A stretch of 57,418 nucleotides of DNA from Anaerolineae bacterium. GTDB taxonomy: Bacteria; Chloroflexota; Anaerolineae; Aggregatilineales; Ch27. The position numbers and the translations under genes are program-made. Positions 33,720 through 43,597 of the stretch are shown one piece after another; position 1 is the stretch's first letter, and every line of letters starts with the position of its first letter. A model generated the notes under the pieces. That model was not told the DNA's origin. It made no database searches and was given only the letters and a program-made list of their open reading frames with translations. The stretch lies in assembly GCA_013178165.1 (NCBI GenBank), contig JABLXG010000024.1:1-57418 (forward strand), in the 5' to 3' direction.

Positions 33720-34952
33720 ATGTCCGAACAACCGGCCCTTCCATGGATGATTGAGTTTCGCATCCCTGGGGCATCAAGTGTTGCCAAGCTCAGGGTGGAG
33801 GGGGAAGCGGTTATTGGCCGGGTTGATCGCGATAACGGTGTGTTGCCCGATCTAGACCTGACTCCCTGGGGAGCGATGGAAAAAGGGGTGGCGCCCCGCC
33901 ATGTCAGGCTCGCCGTTGTTGACGAGCAACTCATGGTGGCCGATCTGGGTTCTGGCAAACCGACTTTGCTCAACGGTGCCCTCCTGACGGCTACGCCACA
34001 CGTGTTGAATCATGGCGATGACCTGCAGCTTGGTGTACTGCACCTGCAGGTTAATGTCATTGCTTCGCCTAACCGGGGCGGCATCGTCCAGCATCAGCAG
34101 AATGTCGAACTGGTCGACGATCCGGCGCCGGGGCGCGGGCAGTCAATCCTGATTGTGGAGGATGAAGCGGAGACGGCGGAGATCTTCCGGCTGATCATGG
34201 AACGGGCCGGGTTCAAGCCACATATCTGCCGGGAAGTGGTGAGCGCCATCCGGGTTCTCAACAGTGAAGCGCCAAGCGCCATCATCCTCGATCTCATGTT
34301 GCCGGACATTCACGGGCTGGAGCTGTGCCGGTATGTGCGGCGGGATGTGGAACGGCGGGAAATCCCGATTGTGGTGGTCAGCGCCGCAGCCAAGCAGGCG
34401 ACGATCAACCAGGTCATGGAAGTCGGGGCCGATGTATTCCTGGGCAAACCGTTCAGTATGCACGAGCTGGTGCGGGTGGTAGCTTCACTGGTCAAGTGGT
34501 ACGAGTCCAAGAAGCCACTTTCTCAAACCAAGCAACTGGTTGGCACGGCGCGGCTGAAAGGCATGCCTGCTGATGTCCGGCGGGATGCGGTAGTGCTGTT
34601 CGTTGCAGGTTATCAGGAACCCATTGCGGTGGTGGTCCCCTCCCGCATTACCATTGGGCGGCGCAGCGGCAGTACATCGCGGCGCCCCCACGTAGACCTG
34701 GAACGGTACGGCGCGTTTGACGCCGGCGTTTCCCGCATTCATGCTGCGATTCACCGCGAACCGGATGGGTTCTCCATCGAGGACCTGGGCAGCAGCAATG
34801 GCACGTTCGTCAATAACGTGCGGATTGCGCCCAATCAGCGTGTCCCCCTGAAAAACGCTACCGAGGTCATCCTAGGTAGCCTGCCGGTGCGCGTGTTCTT
34901 CTTCACCGAGGACGATCTCGAAATCATCCAGGGAGCAGCCCCATTGGGATAA
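33720..34952 (+). CDS. FHA - receiver - FHA signalling protein
   Basis: A 410-residue cytoplasmic protein in three modules. Residues about 10-120 are a divergent FHA domain (AVIGRVDRDN, APRHVRL, LGSGKPTLLNG). Residues about 140-258 are a response-regulator receiver with ILIVEDE, phospho-acceptor Asp191 in LDLMLPD and Lys in LGKPF. Residues about 300-395 are a canonical FHA domain (ITIGRRSG, VSRIHAAI, LGSSNGTFVNN). FHA domains bind phosphothreonine, so this protein could join His-Asp signalling to Ser/Thr kinase signalling. There is no DNA-binding or enzyme domain, so it works by protein contacts. No histidine kinase is adjacent. ATG 33720 is favoured as it begins just before the first domain. 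Confidence 0.88.
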   Translation: MSEQPALPWMIEFRIPGASSVAKLRVEGEAVIGRVDRDNGVLPDLDLTPWGAMEKGVAPRHVRLAVVDEQLMVADLGSGKPTLLNGALLTATPHVLNHGDDLQLGVLHLQVNVIASPNRGGIVQHQQNVELVDDPAPGRGQSILIVEDEAETAEIFRLIMERAGFKPHICREVVSAIRVLNSEAPSAIILDLMLPDIHGLELCRYVRRDVERREIPIVVVSAAAKQATINQVMEVGADVFLGKPFSMHELVRVVASLVKWYESKKPLSQTKQLVGTARLKGMPADVRRDAVVLFVAGYQEPIAVVVPSRITIGRRSGSTSRRPHVDLERYGAFDAGVSRIHAAIHREPDGFSIEDLGSSNGTFVNNVRIAPNQRVPLKNATEVILGSLPVRVFFFTEDDLEIIQGAAPLG

Positions 34953-34959
34953 AGAGGGT

Positions 34960-34995
34960 GTTCCCGGCGGTTCTCTTGGCTTGCCGCCGGGGAAC
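34960..34995 (+). terminator. Terminator-like hairpin after the FHA-receiver gene
   Basis: GTTCCCGGCGG (34960-34970) pairs with CCGCCGGGGAAC (34984-34995), with one bulged base; 13-base loop. No T-run. It lies 8 bases after the stop. Confidence 0.5.
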
Positions 34996-35051
34996 TGGTG
35001 AAAGCCGGAGCGGGATGAGTCCCGGTTGGGGCGTTTTGCGCCAGCGCGGGC

Positions 35052-35080
35052 TTGAATGTCGTTCCTGGCAAAGGTAGTAT
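35052..35080 (+). promoter_or_regulatory. Candidate promoter of folC
   Basis: TTGAAT (35052-35057; 4 of 6), 17-base spacer, TAGTAT (35075-35080; 4 of 6), 57 bases before the folC start. Confidence 0.4.
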
Positions 35081-35136
35081 CGTGTCTGTTTTGGTCGCGG
35101 GGTATGCCGTGCAGGCACCAGTGGAGTCGCCATCTT

Positions 35137-36528
35137 ATGTGGACGTACCAGGAAGCACTGGACTATCTCTATAGCTTCACCAACTACGAAGTGCGCCGGG
35201 AGGTGCGTTATGCGCCGGAAGTCATGAACCTGGATCGTCCCAACCAGCTTCTGGCCGCTGTGGGCAATCCACACCGCGCTTACCCCATCATTCATATCGC
35301 CGGAACCAAAGGGAAGGGTTCGGTAGGGGCGTATTGCCAGGCGGCGCTGCAGGCTGCCGGCTTGCGCGTTGGTTTGTACTCGTCGCCGCATCTGCAAGAG
35401 TTTCGCGAGCGTTTCCGGGTGAATGATGACATGATCGGCGAGCTGGAACTGGCGGCGTTACTGGCCGAACTCAAACCCGCCGCGAACACTATCCCGGGGC
35501 TGACCTGGTTCGAGGTGACAACCGTCCTGGGGTTTCTCTACTTTAAGCGGCAGGCCGTTGACGCGCTGGTGCTGGAAGTTGGGCTGGGGGGACGGCTGGA
35601 CGCCACCAATGTGGTGACGCCGCTGGTCTCCGTGATCACCAGCCTGAGCTATGACCATATGCATCTGCTGGGTAATACGCTGGCAGAGATCGCCAGGGAA
35701 AAAGCCGGCATCATCAAGCCTGGCGTGCCGGTGGTTAGCGCGCCGCAGGAGGCCGAGGCTGCTGCTGTGCTGGAAGAGGTTGCTGCTGAGCGTGGAGCGC
35801 CGCTACTGGTGATCGGTCGGGATTGGCAGGTGGTGCCGGGTCACAGTACACGCCAGGGACAACGCTTCCTGGCAGGGCCGGCGAGGCAACTGCGCGAATA
35901 CTGGACGCCGCTGGCGGGGCATCACCAGGCCATCAATGGCGCGGTAGCGCTGGCCGCGCTGACGCTGGTTCGCCAGCAAGGGGTGGCGTTGCCGCCCGAA
36001 CTGGTAAGTGGAGGCAAGTTACAGGCGAACTGGCCGGGCCGCTTTGAAATTGTTGACATGGAGCCAGTCATTGTCCTGGACGCGGCGCACAATGCGGCCT
36101 CGGCGCAGTGCCTGCGGGACACGGTGTTGGAAGTCTTTCCGGAAAAAGTCACCCGGGTGCTGGTATTTGGTGCTTCAGCGGATAAAGATGTGGCTGGGAT
36201 GTTCCGGGCGCTGTTGCCGGAGATAGATCATCTGGTCCTGACCCATGCGGATCATCCGCGGGCGTTGGATGTTGACACCCTGGCAGCGGAGGCGTTGGCG
36301 GCAGGTTTCAGCGGCCAGATGGTTCAGGCGCCGACGGTGGCGCAGGCGCTGGAAGAAGCCCGTTCCCTGGCTGGCCCGGCGGGGATAGTGGTGCTGACAG
36401 GATCGCTGTTTGTGGTGGGCGAAGCGCGCAATGCGCTTGGTCTGGCGGTGGGGCGGGCGACGTATCTGGATGCTATGGCTGGTCAGGCCGCGCAGGCGGC
36501 CGCCAGTGATGAGCCGTTGGGGATGTAA
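35137..36528 (+). CDS. folC: Folylpolyglutamate synthase / dihydrofolate synthase
   Basis: A 463-residue Mur-ligase-type enzyme that adds glutamate to folates and, in many bacteria, also makes dihydrofolate. It shows the ATP-binding loop IAGTKGKGSVGAYC, the following SSPHLQEFRERF signature, VLEVGLGGRLDATNV and, in the C-terminal domain, VLDAAHN and FGASADKD. ATG 35137 (MWTYQEALDYLYSF) gives the usual N-terminus; an in-frame start at 35056 adds an unlikely cysteine-rich leader over the promoter. Lon follows 21 bases later on the same strand, so the two may be co-transcribed. Length is normal. Confidence 0.95.
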   Translation: MWTYQEALDYLYSFTNYEVRREVRYAPEVMNLDRPNQLLAAVGNPHRAYPIIHIAGTKGKGSVGAYCQAALQAAGLRVGLYSSPHLQEFRERFRVNDDMIGELELAALLAELKPAANTIPGLTWFEVTTVLGFLYFKRQAVDALVLEVGLGGRLDATNVVTPLVSVITSLSYDHMHLLGNTLAEIAREKAGIIKPGVPVVSAPQEAEAAAVLEEVAAERGAPLLVIGRDWQVVPGHSTRQGQRFLAGPARQLREYWTPLAGHHQAINGAVALAALTLVRQQGVALPPELVSGGKLQANWPGRFEIVDMEPVIVLDAAHNAASAQCLRDTVLEVFPEKVTRVLVFGASADKDVAGMFRALLPEIDHLVLTHADHPRALDVDTLAAEALAAGFSGQMVQAPTVAQALEEARSLAGPAGIVVLTGSLFVVGEARNALGLAVGRATYLDAMAGQAAQAAASDEPLGM

Positions 36529-36549
36529 TCAGCGGGAATTCGGGCTGCT

Positions 36550-38994
36550 ATGTTCATCATGGGTTATGGGGAAAACGACTTCTATGATATACGCAACGCG
36601 GAACTGGACGCCGATGGGCTGATTGAGGCGCCGCTTATCCCGCTGCGCGATCTGGTCGTTTATCCCAACATGGTTACCCCGCTCTTTGTTGGGCGGGAGT
36701 CTTCTCTGCTGGCGATTCAGGCCGCCCAGGCTGAGGGGCGCACCGTGATCGGGGTGGCCCAGCGGGATGTGAATGTGCCGAATCCGATGCCCGACGACCT
36801 GTATCGAATGGGTACGGAGATGGCCATGGGGCGGGTGATGCGCATGCCGGACGGCACGGTGAGCGTGCTGGGGCAGGGTCGCCGCCGGGTGGAGATCGTC
36901 GAATTCCTGACGACTCAACCCTATATCCGGGTCCGGGCGCGGCCAATCGTGGAGGAGCGATCCGCTCCAATCCCCCGGCAGACCCAGGCCCATATGCGCG
37001 CTGTGCTGGCTCTGTTTGAGCGCTGTGTCAACCTCAACCACAACATCCCGGAAGAGGCGTACATTTATGCGCTCAACATTGAAGACCCCGGCTGGCTGGC
37101 CGACGCCATCGCTTCGACGCTCAATCTGTCGCTGGCGGAGCGACAGACGATCCTGGAGTTGCTTGATCCTGCCGAACGGCTGCGCAAGGTAGGGATGTAC
37201 CTGGGGCGGGAACTGGACGTGTTGCAACTAGAGGACGAAATCCAGTCCCAGGTGCAGCAGGAGATGGATCGCGGGCAACGCGAGGTCTTCCTGCGGGAGC
37301 AGATGCGCGTCATCCAGAGCGAACTGGGCGAGATGGATGTGTTCCAGCAGGAACTGAACGAATTGCAGGAACAGATCGCCGCCGCCCAGATGCCGGATGA
37401 GATTGCGGACAAAGCGTACAAGGAACTTAGCCGGCTGAGCATGCTATCGCCCATGGCGCCGGAAGTTGGTGTGATCCGGACGTACCTGGACTGGCTGATC
37501 AGCCTGCCCTGGCAAGCGACCAGCGAAGATAATCTCGATCTGGCCCATGCTGCGCGGGTACTGGATAGCGCGCACTACGGCCTGCCCAAGGCTAAAGAGC
37601 GTGTGCTGGAGCACATCGCGGTACGCAAGATTGCACCGTCGACGGTGAAAAGCCCGATCCTGTGCTTTGTCGGGCCGCCCGGCACGGGCAAGACTTCCCT
37701 GGGGCAGAGCATCGCTGAGGCGCTGGGGCGCGAATTTGTGCGGGTTAGTCTGGGTGGTGTGCGCGACGAGGCGGAAATCCGCGGCCATCGCCGTACTTAC
37801 ATCGGGGCGATGCCCGGACGGATCATCCAGACCATGCGCCGGGTACGGACGATCAACCCGGTGTTCATGCTCGATGAGATCGACAAGCTAGGACAGGACT
37901 TCCGTGGCGACCCCGCTGCAGCCCTGCTGGAAGTACTCGACCCGGAGCAGAACAACGCTTACAGCGACCACTATCTGGAAGTGCCGTACGATCTATCGCG
38001 GGTGATGTTTATCACCACGGCCAACTATCTGGACCCGCTGCCTCCGGCATTGCTCGACCGGCTGGAGGTCATCGAGTTCTCCGGCTACACCGAGGAAGAC
38101 AAGCTGGCGATTGCCCGCCAGTTCCTGATTCCCAAGCAACTGGAGGCGCACGGCTTGCGGGACCTCGGTATTCAGATCGACGACGCTACGCTCAGGGCGA
38201 TCATCCGCGACTACACATTTGAAGCGGGGGTACGCAACCTGAACCGCGAGATCGCCAACATCTGCCGCAAGATTGCCCGGCGGGTGGCGGAGGGTAAACG
38301 TTACCCGCGTCGGGTGCGTCCGTCCATGCTACAGCGCTACCTGGGGCCGGTACGTTTTATGCACATCCTGGCTGAAGAGCAGGATGAGATCGGGGTGGCT
38401 ACCGGTGTCGCCTGGACGGAGGCTGGCGGCGATATCATGGTCGTCGAGGCGGCCCTGATGCCCGGCAAGGGTGACCTGCAGCTCACCGGCCAGCTCGGCG
38501 AGGTGATGCGCGAGTCTGCCCAGGCTGCGTTGACCTACGCCCGATCGCGGGCAGCGTCACTGGGAATTGACGTCGAACGTTTCGAAGAGACCGATATTCA
38601 CATCCATGTCCCGGAGGGAGCTATACCCAAAGATGGGCCATCCGCCGGTGTGACCATGACTGTTGCCCTGATCTCGGCGCTAACACGGCGGCCAGTGCGC
38701 CGGGAAGTGGCCATGACCGGCGAGATTACCCTGCGTGGCAGGGTGCTGCCGGTGGGTGGGATCAAGGAGAAGCTCCTGGCCGCTCACCGGGTGGGCATCA
38801 AGCAATTCTTCCTCCCAGCCAAGAACAAGCCTGATCTGGAAGAATTGCCAAAGCGTGTATTGAAAGACATGCAGGTCGTGCCGGTTGATCACATTGACAC
38901 CATACTTGAGCAGGTGTTGCTCCCTGCGGTAGACTCGGGAGAGCAGACCAGGGGCGAGGCCGAGGACGAAGAGACTGAGGCTACAGAGACGTAG
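36550..38994 (+). CDS. lon: ATP-dependent protease Lon
   Basis: An 814-residue soluble AAA+ protease that removes damaged and regulatory proteins. The N-terminal substrate-binding domain starts at [20 protein letters not shown]. The ATPase has Walker [10 protein letters not shown] near residue 375 and Walker [11 protein letters not shown]. The protease part has catalytic Ser698 in DGPSAGVTM and Lys741 in [12 protein letters not shown], the 43-residue separation seen in other bacterial Lon proteins. ATG 36550 is used; ATG 36559 would remove three residues. The acidic tail ([13 protein letters not shown]) is short. Next gene starts 6 bases after the stop. Confidence 0.97.
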   Translation: MFIMGYGENDFYDIRNAELDADGLIEAPLIPLRDLVVYPNMVTPLFVGRESSLLAIQAAQAEGRTVIGVAQRDVNVPNPMPDDLYRMGTEMAMGRVMRMPDGTVSVLGQGRRRVEIVEFLTTQPYIRVRARPIVEERSAPIPRQTQAHMRAVLALFERCVNLNHNIPEEAYIYALNIEDPGWLADAIASTLNLSLAERQTILELLDPAERLRKVGMYLGRELDVLQLEDEIQSQVQQEMDRGQREVFLREQMRVIQSELGEMDVFQQELNELQEQIAAAQMPDEIADKAYKELSRLSMLSPMAPEVGVIRTYLDWLISLPWQATSEDNLDLAHAARVLDSAHYGLPKAKERVLEHIAVRKIAPSTVKSPILCFVGPPGTGKTSLGQSIAEALGREFVRVSLGGVRDEAEIRGHRRTYIGAMPGRIIQTMRRVRTINPVFMLDEIDKLGQDFRGDPAAALLEVLDPEQNNAYSDHYLEVPYDLSRVMFITTANYLDPLPPALLDRLEVIEFSGYTEEDKLAIARQFLIPKQLEAHGLRDLGIQIDDATLRAIIRDYTFEAGVRNLNREIANICRKIARRVAEGKRYPRRVRPSMLQRYLGPVRFMHILAEEQDEIGVATGVAWTEAGGDIMVVEAALMPGKGDLQLTGQLGEVMRESAQAALTYARSRAASLGIDVERFEETDIHIHVPEGAIPKDGPSAGVTMTVALISALTRRPVRREVAMTGEITLRGRVLPVGGIKEKLLAAHRVGIKQFFLPAKNKPDLEELPKRVLKDMQVVPVDHIDTILEQVLLPAVDSGEQTRGEAEDEETEATET

Positions 38995-39000
38995 CGGCTT

Positions 39001-40410
39001 ATGGATACGGGGGAGCTACAGAGCCTGATCGATGGCGGTCGCCGGGCAGAGGTCGACTGGCTGCCAGGGGATGCGCCGGTGCAGGATATCGCGCCGATTC
39101 TGGCAGCGCTGGCCAATAGCCAGGGCGGCACGTTGCTGCTGGGCCTTGATCCGGCTACCGGTGCGCTGACAGGCGTTGCTGATGCCGAAGCGACGATCGA
39201 ACGCGTGTTGCAGGCGACGCTCGACATCACGCCGCCCCTGATCATCCCCTTGGCGGAAAAGGTAATTGCTGGCGAGCGTACCCTGGTCGCGGTGAACGTT
39301 CCGCGTGGCCTGCCCCATGTTTATGCATATGATGGCCGTTTTCTGGCCCGCCGGGAGGCCCGCAATGTCCCGCTGGATGCACGCGCCCTGCGGCAGATGC
39401 TCATTGAACGCGGCGATGTCAGCTTCGAGGAGATGGTGCCGCCGGGCGTGACGCAGGACGATCTGGACTGGGAGCAGGTGCGGGCGTATGTGGAAGGGCT
39501 GAAGAGCCTCAGCGGATTGTCTCCGGAGGAAGTTCTGCTCAAGCGGGGCTGTCTGGCCAGGGGTGAAGATGGCCGGTATCGCCCGACGAATGCCGGGATT
39601 CTGCTCTTTGGTCGGGCGCCTCAGGAGATCATCCGGGGATCGGAGATCACGGCGGCGCGTTTCGCCGGCGTTGAGATGAGCGATACTTTTATCCGGCAGG
39701 ATATTGGCGGCACGTTGCCGGCCCAGCTTCGCCGTGCCCAGACTTTCCTGGCGGATCATCTACGCAAGCAGGTGCAGATGGGCGCGACAATGGCCCGTGA
39801 CGAGCAGTATGAATACCCGCTGGAAGCGGCTCGTGAGGTGATTGTGAACGCGGTGGCCCACCGCGACTATAGCATCCGGGGGGATGGCGTGCGGCTGTAC
39901 CTCTTTGCTGACCGCATGGAAGTCACCAGCCCCGGTGGCTTGCCCGGCCCGGTGACGGTAGAGAACATCGCCGAAGAGCGATTCTCCCGCAATCCCGTGC
40001 TGGTACAGGTGCTGGCGGATATGGGGTTTATCGAGCGTCTGGGGTACGGCATTGACCGGGTCATTGCCCTGATGAAGGCCCAGAATCTGCCGGCGCCGCT
40101 GTTTGAGGAAACCGCGGGTGGGGTGCGGGTGACCCTGCGCAACAGGGCAGTTGAGAAAGCGCCACCTGCTGCGCCGCGCCCCGGCTTCGGCGGGCAGTTC
40201 CGCGGCGAAGAAATCAACCCGCGCCAGGAATACGCCCTTGATTTTCTGATCAATCAGGGCCATCCCCGTATCACCAACAAGGATCTGCAGGAACTCTGTC
40301 CGGATGTTCATGCTGAGACGCTGCGCCGCGATTTCGCCGATCTGGTGAGCAAAGGCATTCTGGTTAAGATGGGCGAAAAACGCGGCTCCTACTACGTTCT
40401 GAAGAAATGA
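39001..40410 (+). CDS. AlbA_2 / GHKL-ATPase type putative transcriptional regulator
   Basis: A 469-residue protein of the group often labelled 'ATP-dependent DNA helicase RecG-related', though it has no helicase motifs. Residues about 8-120 are an AlbA_2 (Schlafen-like) domain (AALANSQGGTLLLGLDPATG). Residues about 230-370 are a GHKL-like ATPase (AAREVIVNAVAHRDYSIRG, FADRMEVTSPGGLPGPVT, RNPVLVQVLADMGFIERLGYG). The C-terminal 80 residues look like a winged helix (NKDLQELCPDVHAETLRRDF). It probably binds DNA and ATP to regulate genes; targets are unknown. It begins 6 bases after lon and may be co-transcribed with it. Confidence 0.85.
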   Translation: MDTGELQSLIDGGRRAEVDWLPGDAPVQDIAPILAALANSQGGTLLLGLDPATGALTGVADAEATIERVLQATLDITPPLIIPLAEKVIAGERTLVAVNVPRGLPHVYAYDGRFLARREARNVPLDARALRQMLIERGDVSFEEMVPPGVTQDDLDWEQVRAYVEGLKSLSGLSPEEVLLKRGCLARGEDGRYRPTNAGILLFGRAPQEIIRGSEITAARFAGVEMSDTFIRQDIGGTLPAQLRRAQTFLADHLRKQVQMGATMARDEQYEYPLEAAREVIVNAVAHRDYSIRGDGVRLYLFADRMEVTSPGGLPGPVTVENIAEERFSRNPVLVQVLADMGFIERLGYGIDRVIALMKAQNLPAPLFEETAGGVRVTLRNRAVEKAPPAAPRPGFGGQFRGEEINPRQEYALDFLINQGHPRITNKDLQELCPDVHAETLRRDFADLVSKGILVKMGEKRGSYYVLKK

Positions 40411-40459
40411 ATACCTTTCGGTGATGTTTCACCCGATTCAAGCGAAAAGGTAAGGGCCA

Positions 40460-42028
40460 TTGGAGTCACGACGACATACCCTGTCTGCTGAGTTTTGCCT
40501 GCGCCTGGCGCTGATCAGCCTGGCGGCGCTGTTTCTGGCGGCGTGTGCAGCGCCGACGCCCACGCCCACCCCAACGCCAACCGTAACGCCGACGCCGACG
40601 GTCACACCAAGCAACACGCCCACGGCGACGCTCACTCCTACCCCAACGCTGACGCTCACTACCACGCGCACACCGACGATCACACCCACGCCGAGCGATA
40701 CACCATTGCCGACGGCCACGCCCTGGCCGACGCTGGCCTTCGCCGGGGATCACTGGACGATGAACGAAGTGCCGCAGCCGCTGGGCCAGGCGCTGACCGA
40801 ACCGTGGGTGGCGTTTGTGAACATCAACGATCGGGATGGCGTCGGCGATCCGCGTACCCCGCAGCCGGAGACGAATGTCCAGACGCTTTACCTGGTGAAT
40901 CCGCGCACTGGCCAGCGGGTGCCTGTCCTGAATCTGCCCTCCAGTACCGATGAGCGGGTCTACTGGGCGCCAACGGGCGAGCGAGTTGCCTATCTGCTGA
41001 GCACAACAGAAACCCCTGAACGCAATGGTCTGTACGTCTTCGATCTGACCATTGGCGTCAGTTCGCGGGTGTTGCAGTTAACTGACTTCAATCAGCGCGG
41101 GTTCTTTAATCCGCCGCGCTGGTCGCCGGATGGGACGCAGATCGCTCTGGCAGCCGCCAACGAATATGATGTGGACATCTACCTGATGAACGCCGATGGG
41201 ACTGATCTACAGGTTGTCGCTCCCAGCGGCGGGTACGATCTGTGGCCGGCGTGGTCTCCGGATGGGCGCTACCTGGCGTTTGTCTCCGACCGGGCAGAGT
41301 GCCCCAGCTGGCAGCCCGGCGACGGCTGTTTTGAAGAGCGGCCAGGCGGCCCCACCGGCGGTCATCTGTATGTCGTTGAACTGGCTTCCGGGCAGGTGCG
41401 CCAGCTGGGGAATCAACTGGTCAGCGAGCCGCCGTACTGGATCAACACCGGGACAATTGGCTTTGTCACCGGTAATCCCGTGCGAGGTGACGACTTTCGC
41501 CTGCTATGGCAGGCCGATCTGGTCAGCGGCGAAGTCCGACAGATCAGCCTGCCGGGACGGGAAGGCGCCGGTTACTACCTGGCGGAAAGCTGGCGGGCGG
41601 ATGGCGAGCGGGTGATCTTCCAGCGGGCGGCAGATGTGACCGACATCGCCGTCATGGATGCCAGCGGCCAGTTAATCGCCAGCACCGATCGGTACAACTT
41701 TGCTCGCTTTGCTCTGACTGCCAGCTGGTCGCCGAACGGTACACGGGTAGCCTTTGCTGGCCGGCGCGGCCAGTGCCCTTATGGCCTGGTTGTCATGACC
41801 GAGAACCTGGAGCCGATTTCCAGCACCAATCCCCCGCCGACCGTTTGTGATCCGGTCTTCTCGCCGGACGGCAACTGGATTGCTTACTCAGGCATCAACC
41901 CGCGTATTGACGGGCGGCTTGACCTGTATATCGCCAACGCTAACGGCTTCAGTTCGGTCAATCACTCCGCTGATCTGCGCGGGCAGATTCGTATTCTGGG
42001 CTGGGTTGGCGGGTCCGCAGCGCCCTAG
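40460..42028 (+). CDS. TolB-like beta-propeller lipoprotein with Pro/Thr linker
   Basis: A 522-residue lipoprotein. Lipobox LAAC (26-29) follows a hydrophobic h-region. Residues about 30-88 are a (TP)n linker. The rest contains several WD40-like/TolB blades with the motif WSPDG ([58 protein letters not shown]). Such propellers bind proteins or glycans; in a one-membrane cell it would stand outside the membrane on its stalk. It starts at TTG (40460) with AAGG about 10 bases upstream; no ATG or GTG gives the signal peptide. It is 49 bases after the AlbA_2 gene. The partner is unknown. Confidence 0.85.
   Translation: MESRRHTLSAEFCLRLALISLAALFLAACAAPTPTPTPTPTVTPTPTVTPSNTPTATLTPTPTLTLTTTRTPTITPTPSDTPLPTATPWPTLAFAGDHWTMNEVPQPLGQALTEPWVAFVNINDRDGVGDPRTPQPETNVQTLYLVNPRTGQRVPVLNLPSSTDERVYWAPTGERVAYLLSTTETPERNGLYVFDLTIGVSSRVLQLTDFNQRGFFNPPRWSPDGTQIALAAANEYDVDIYLMNADGTDLQVVAPSGGYDLWPAWSPDGRYLAFVSDRAECPSWQPGDGCFEERPGGPTGGHLYVVELASGQVRQLGNQLVSEPPYWINTGTIGFVTGNPVRGDDFRLLWQADLVSGEVRQISLPGREGAGYYLAESWRADGERVIFQRAADVTDIAVMDASGQLIASTDRYNFARFALTASWSPNGTRVAFAGRRGQCPYGLVVMTENLEPISSTNPPPTVCDPVFSPDGNWIAYSGINPRIDGRLDLYIANANGFSSVNHSADLRGQIRILGWVGGSAAP
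40553..40730 (+). repeat. Low-complexity (Thr-Pro)n coding repeat
   Basis: Imperfect 6-base repeats of the ACGCCG/ACCCCA kind encode the Thr-Pro linker of the lipoprotein. On the other strand they give long, spurious Val/Gly-rich frames. The tract is a likely site of length change. Confidence 0.8.
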
Positions 42029-42110
42029 CAGCCGGGGCGCCCCCTGGCGATTTGCTGCTGGCGGCGCCTGTGCGTTACACTCCCGGCGTTTTGCTGAAGG
42101 AGTCTGTGCT

Positions 42111-43490
42111 ATGCGAATTCCGCGTCTGTTGACGGTGATTGTAGCCCTGGTGGCGCTGGCGATAACGCTCGTCCTGGGTGCGCTGGTGCTCAGGCCGCCG
42201 CTGCCCCTGATTGTTGCTGCAGGGTTTGATGACGTTCGCATCTCACCGAATGCTGATGGCGACAAAGACCTGACCACTTTTCGTTATACACTTGCCCGAC
42301 CGGCCACCATCACGCTCGATTTCACGGATACGGCGGGTAACTGTTTTGTCTTCCGGGAACGCCAGGCGCGTATTGCTGGCGAGTACAGCGTGCTGTTTGG
42401 CGGCCTTGTGGATGGCTATGTGCTGCCGGGGGAGATGGTTCGGAGTGAGATTGAGACCCGGCTGATGCCTGATGGGCAGTATACCTGGACGTTGACCGCG
42501 ACAGCGGAGAACGGCGAGGAGATGTCTGCCAGCGGAACCCTGACCATCGAGGGCGCTGATTCGCGCCTGCCGGATATTTCCGGGTTCTCGCTGTCGCCAG
42601 CGCGTTTTACCCCCAATCAGGATGGTCTGGACGACCGGGTGACGATCTACGTGTATGTGGAGAAAGACGCTACCCTGACCATGTATCTGGTGAATGCGGA
42701 AGGACAGCGCCAGTACATCACCGAGCGCAGCGAAGGACTGACTTTTGGCAAAGCCGGGATGCATGAATTCGACTATGATGGGGGCATCGACGCCGGGGAG
42801 GAACCGCCGCCGGATGGCGAGTATATCGTTGTTGTGGAGGCGGAGGACGCCGTCGGGCAACGTGTGCGGCGCACCGGCAGCCTGACGATCGCAGATAGCG
42901 GTACGCCGATCGGGGCAATCTACCCGCAACCAACCGGCACCACCGTATTCTATGACACGATGCCATACCGCGATGCTTATTACACCGATGCCGATGCGCC
43001 CGGCGAACTGATCCCGGTGCCGCAGGGCGTCGAATCGATCATCACGGAGAGCGAGGTGGTGCTGCAGGGGGATATGCTGGTGTTTCGTCTGACGGTAACC
43101 AATGATGGTTCGGTTGGTCTGCGGACCAGCGGACCGCCGCCAGGGACCGTCTACCAGCAGGATCAACGGGCCAGTGGTATTGGCTGGTATGACCAGTCTG
43201 GCGTCTGGCGGATCGGGTTGGAGTGCGACACAGTCAAGAGCAGCTACCCCTGGCGCTGGGCGATTGGTTCGCCAGAAGATCTGCAGGTGGTGGAAGAAGG
43301 CGGGGAGACCTACTACTACCTGCCGCCTGGCAAACAGGCTGTAGTCTGGGGCGGCGTGCGGCTGACCGAGATTCTGCCGCAGCGCAACCCACAGCCCTGC
43401 TGGATCGGGCTGATTCATGAGGATGTGGCGGTGGTTCAGTCGAATGTAGATCGTCGCTGGGTAGAGATTCAACCGGGGCCACAGCGTTAG
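42111..43490 (+). CDS. Membrane-anchored protein with two FlgD-like Ig repeats
   Basis: A 459-residue protein. Residues about 7-27 form a signal anchor. Two repeats follow that begin with the same pattern, VRISPNADGDKDLTTFRYTL (about 43-62) and SPARFTPNQDGLDDRVTIYV (about 161-180). The PN-DG--D motif opens FlgD-type Ig-like domains, which bind calcium or act as building blocks in surface proteins. The C-terminal third (about 290-459) is a further beta-rich part rich in Trp and Tyr (WYDQSGVWRIGLECD) that I do not recognise. AAGGAG stands 7 bases before ATG 42111. It lies 82 bases after the TolB-like gene and probably works at the cell surface. Confidence 0.8.
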   Translation: MRIPRLLTVIVALVALAITLVLGALVLRPPLPLIVAAGFDDVRISPNADGDKDLTTFRYTLARPATITLDFTDTAGNCFVFRERQARIAGEYSVLFGGLVDGYVLPGEMVRSEIETRLMPDGQYTWTLTATAENGEEMSASGTLTIEGADSRLPDISGFSLSPARFTPNQDGLDDRVTIYVYVEKDATLTMYLVNAEGQRQYITERSEGLTFGKAGMHEFDYDGGIDAGEEPPPDGEYIVVVEAEDAVGQRVRRTGSLTIADSGTPIGAIYPQPTGTTVFYDTMPYRDAYYTDADAPGELIPVPQGVESIITESEVVLQGDMLVFRLTVTNDGSVGLRTSGPPPGTVYQQDQRASGIGWYDQSGVWRIGLECDTVKSSYPWRWAIGSPEDLQVVEEGGETYYYLPPGKQAVVWGGVRLTEILPQRNPQPCWIGLIHEDVAVVQSNVDRRWVEIQPGPQR

Positions 43491-43597
43491 GCCAGGCAGC
43501 CGGGTGGCTCTTCGGAGCGCCACGCCGGTTTGCCGGGTGCGGGGTTTGGCTGTACCATAACCTCCAGCGTATCGGTACTCACTGAAGGATCGAGTCC

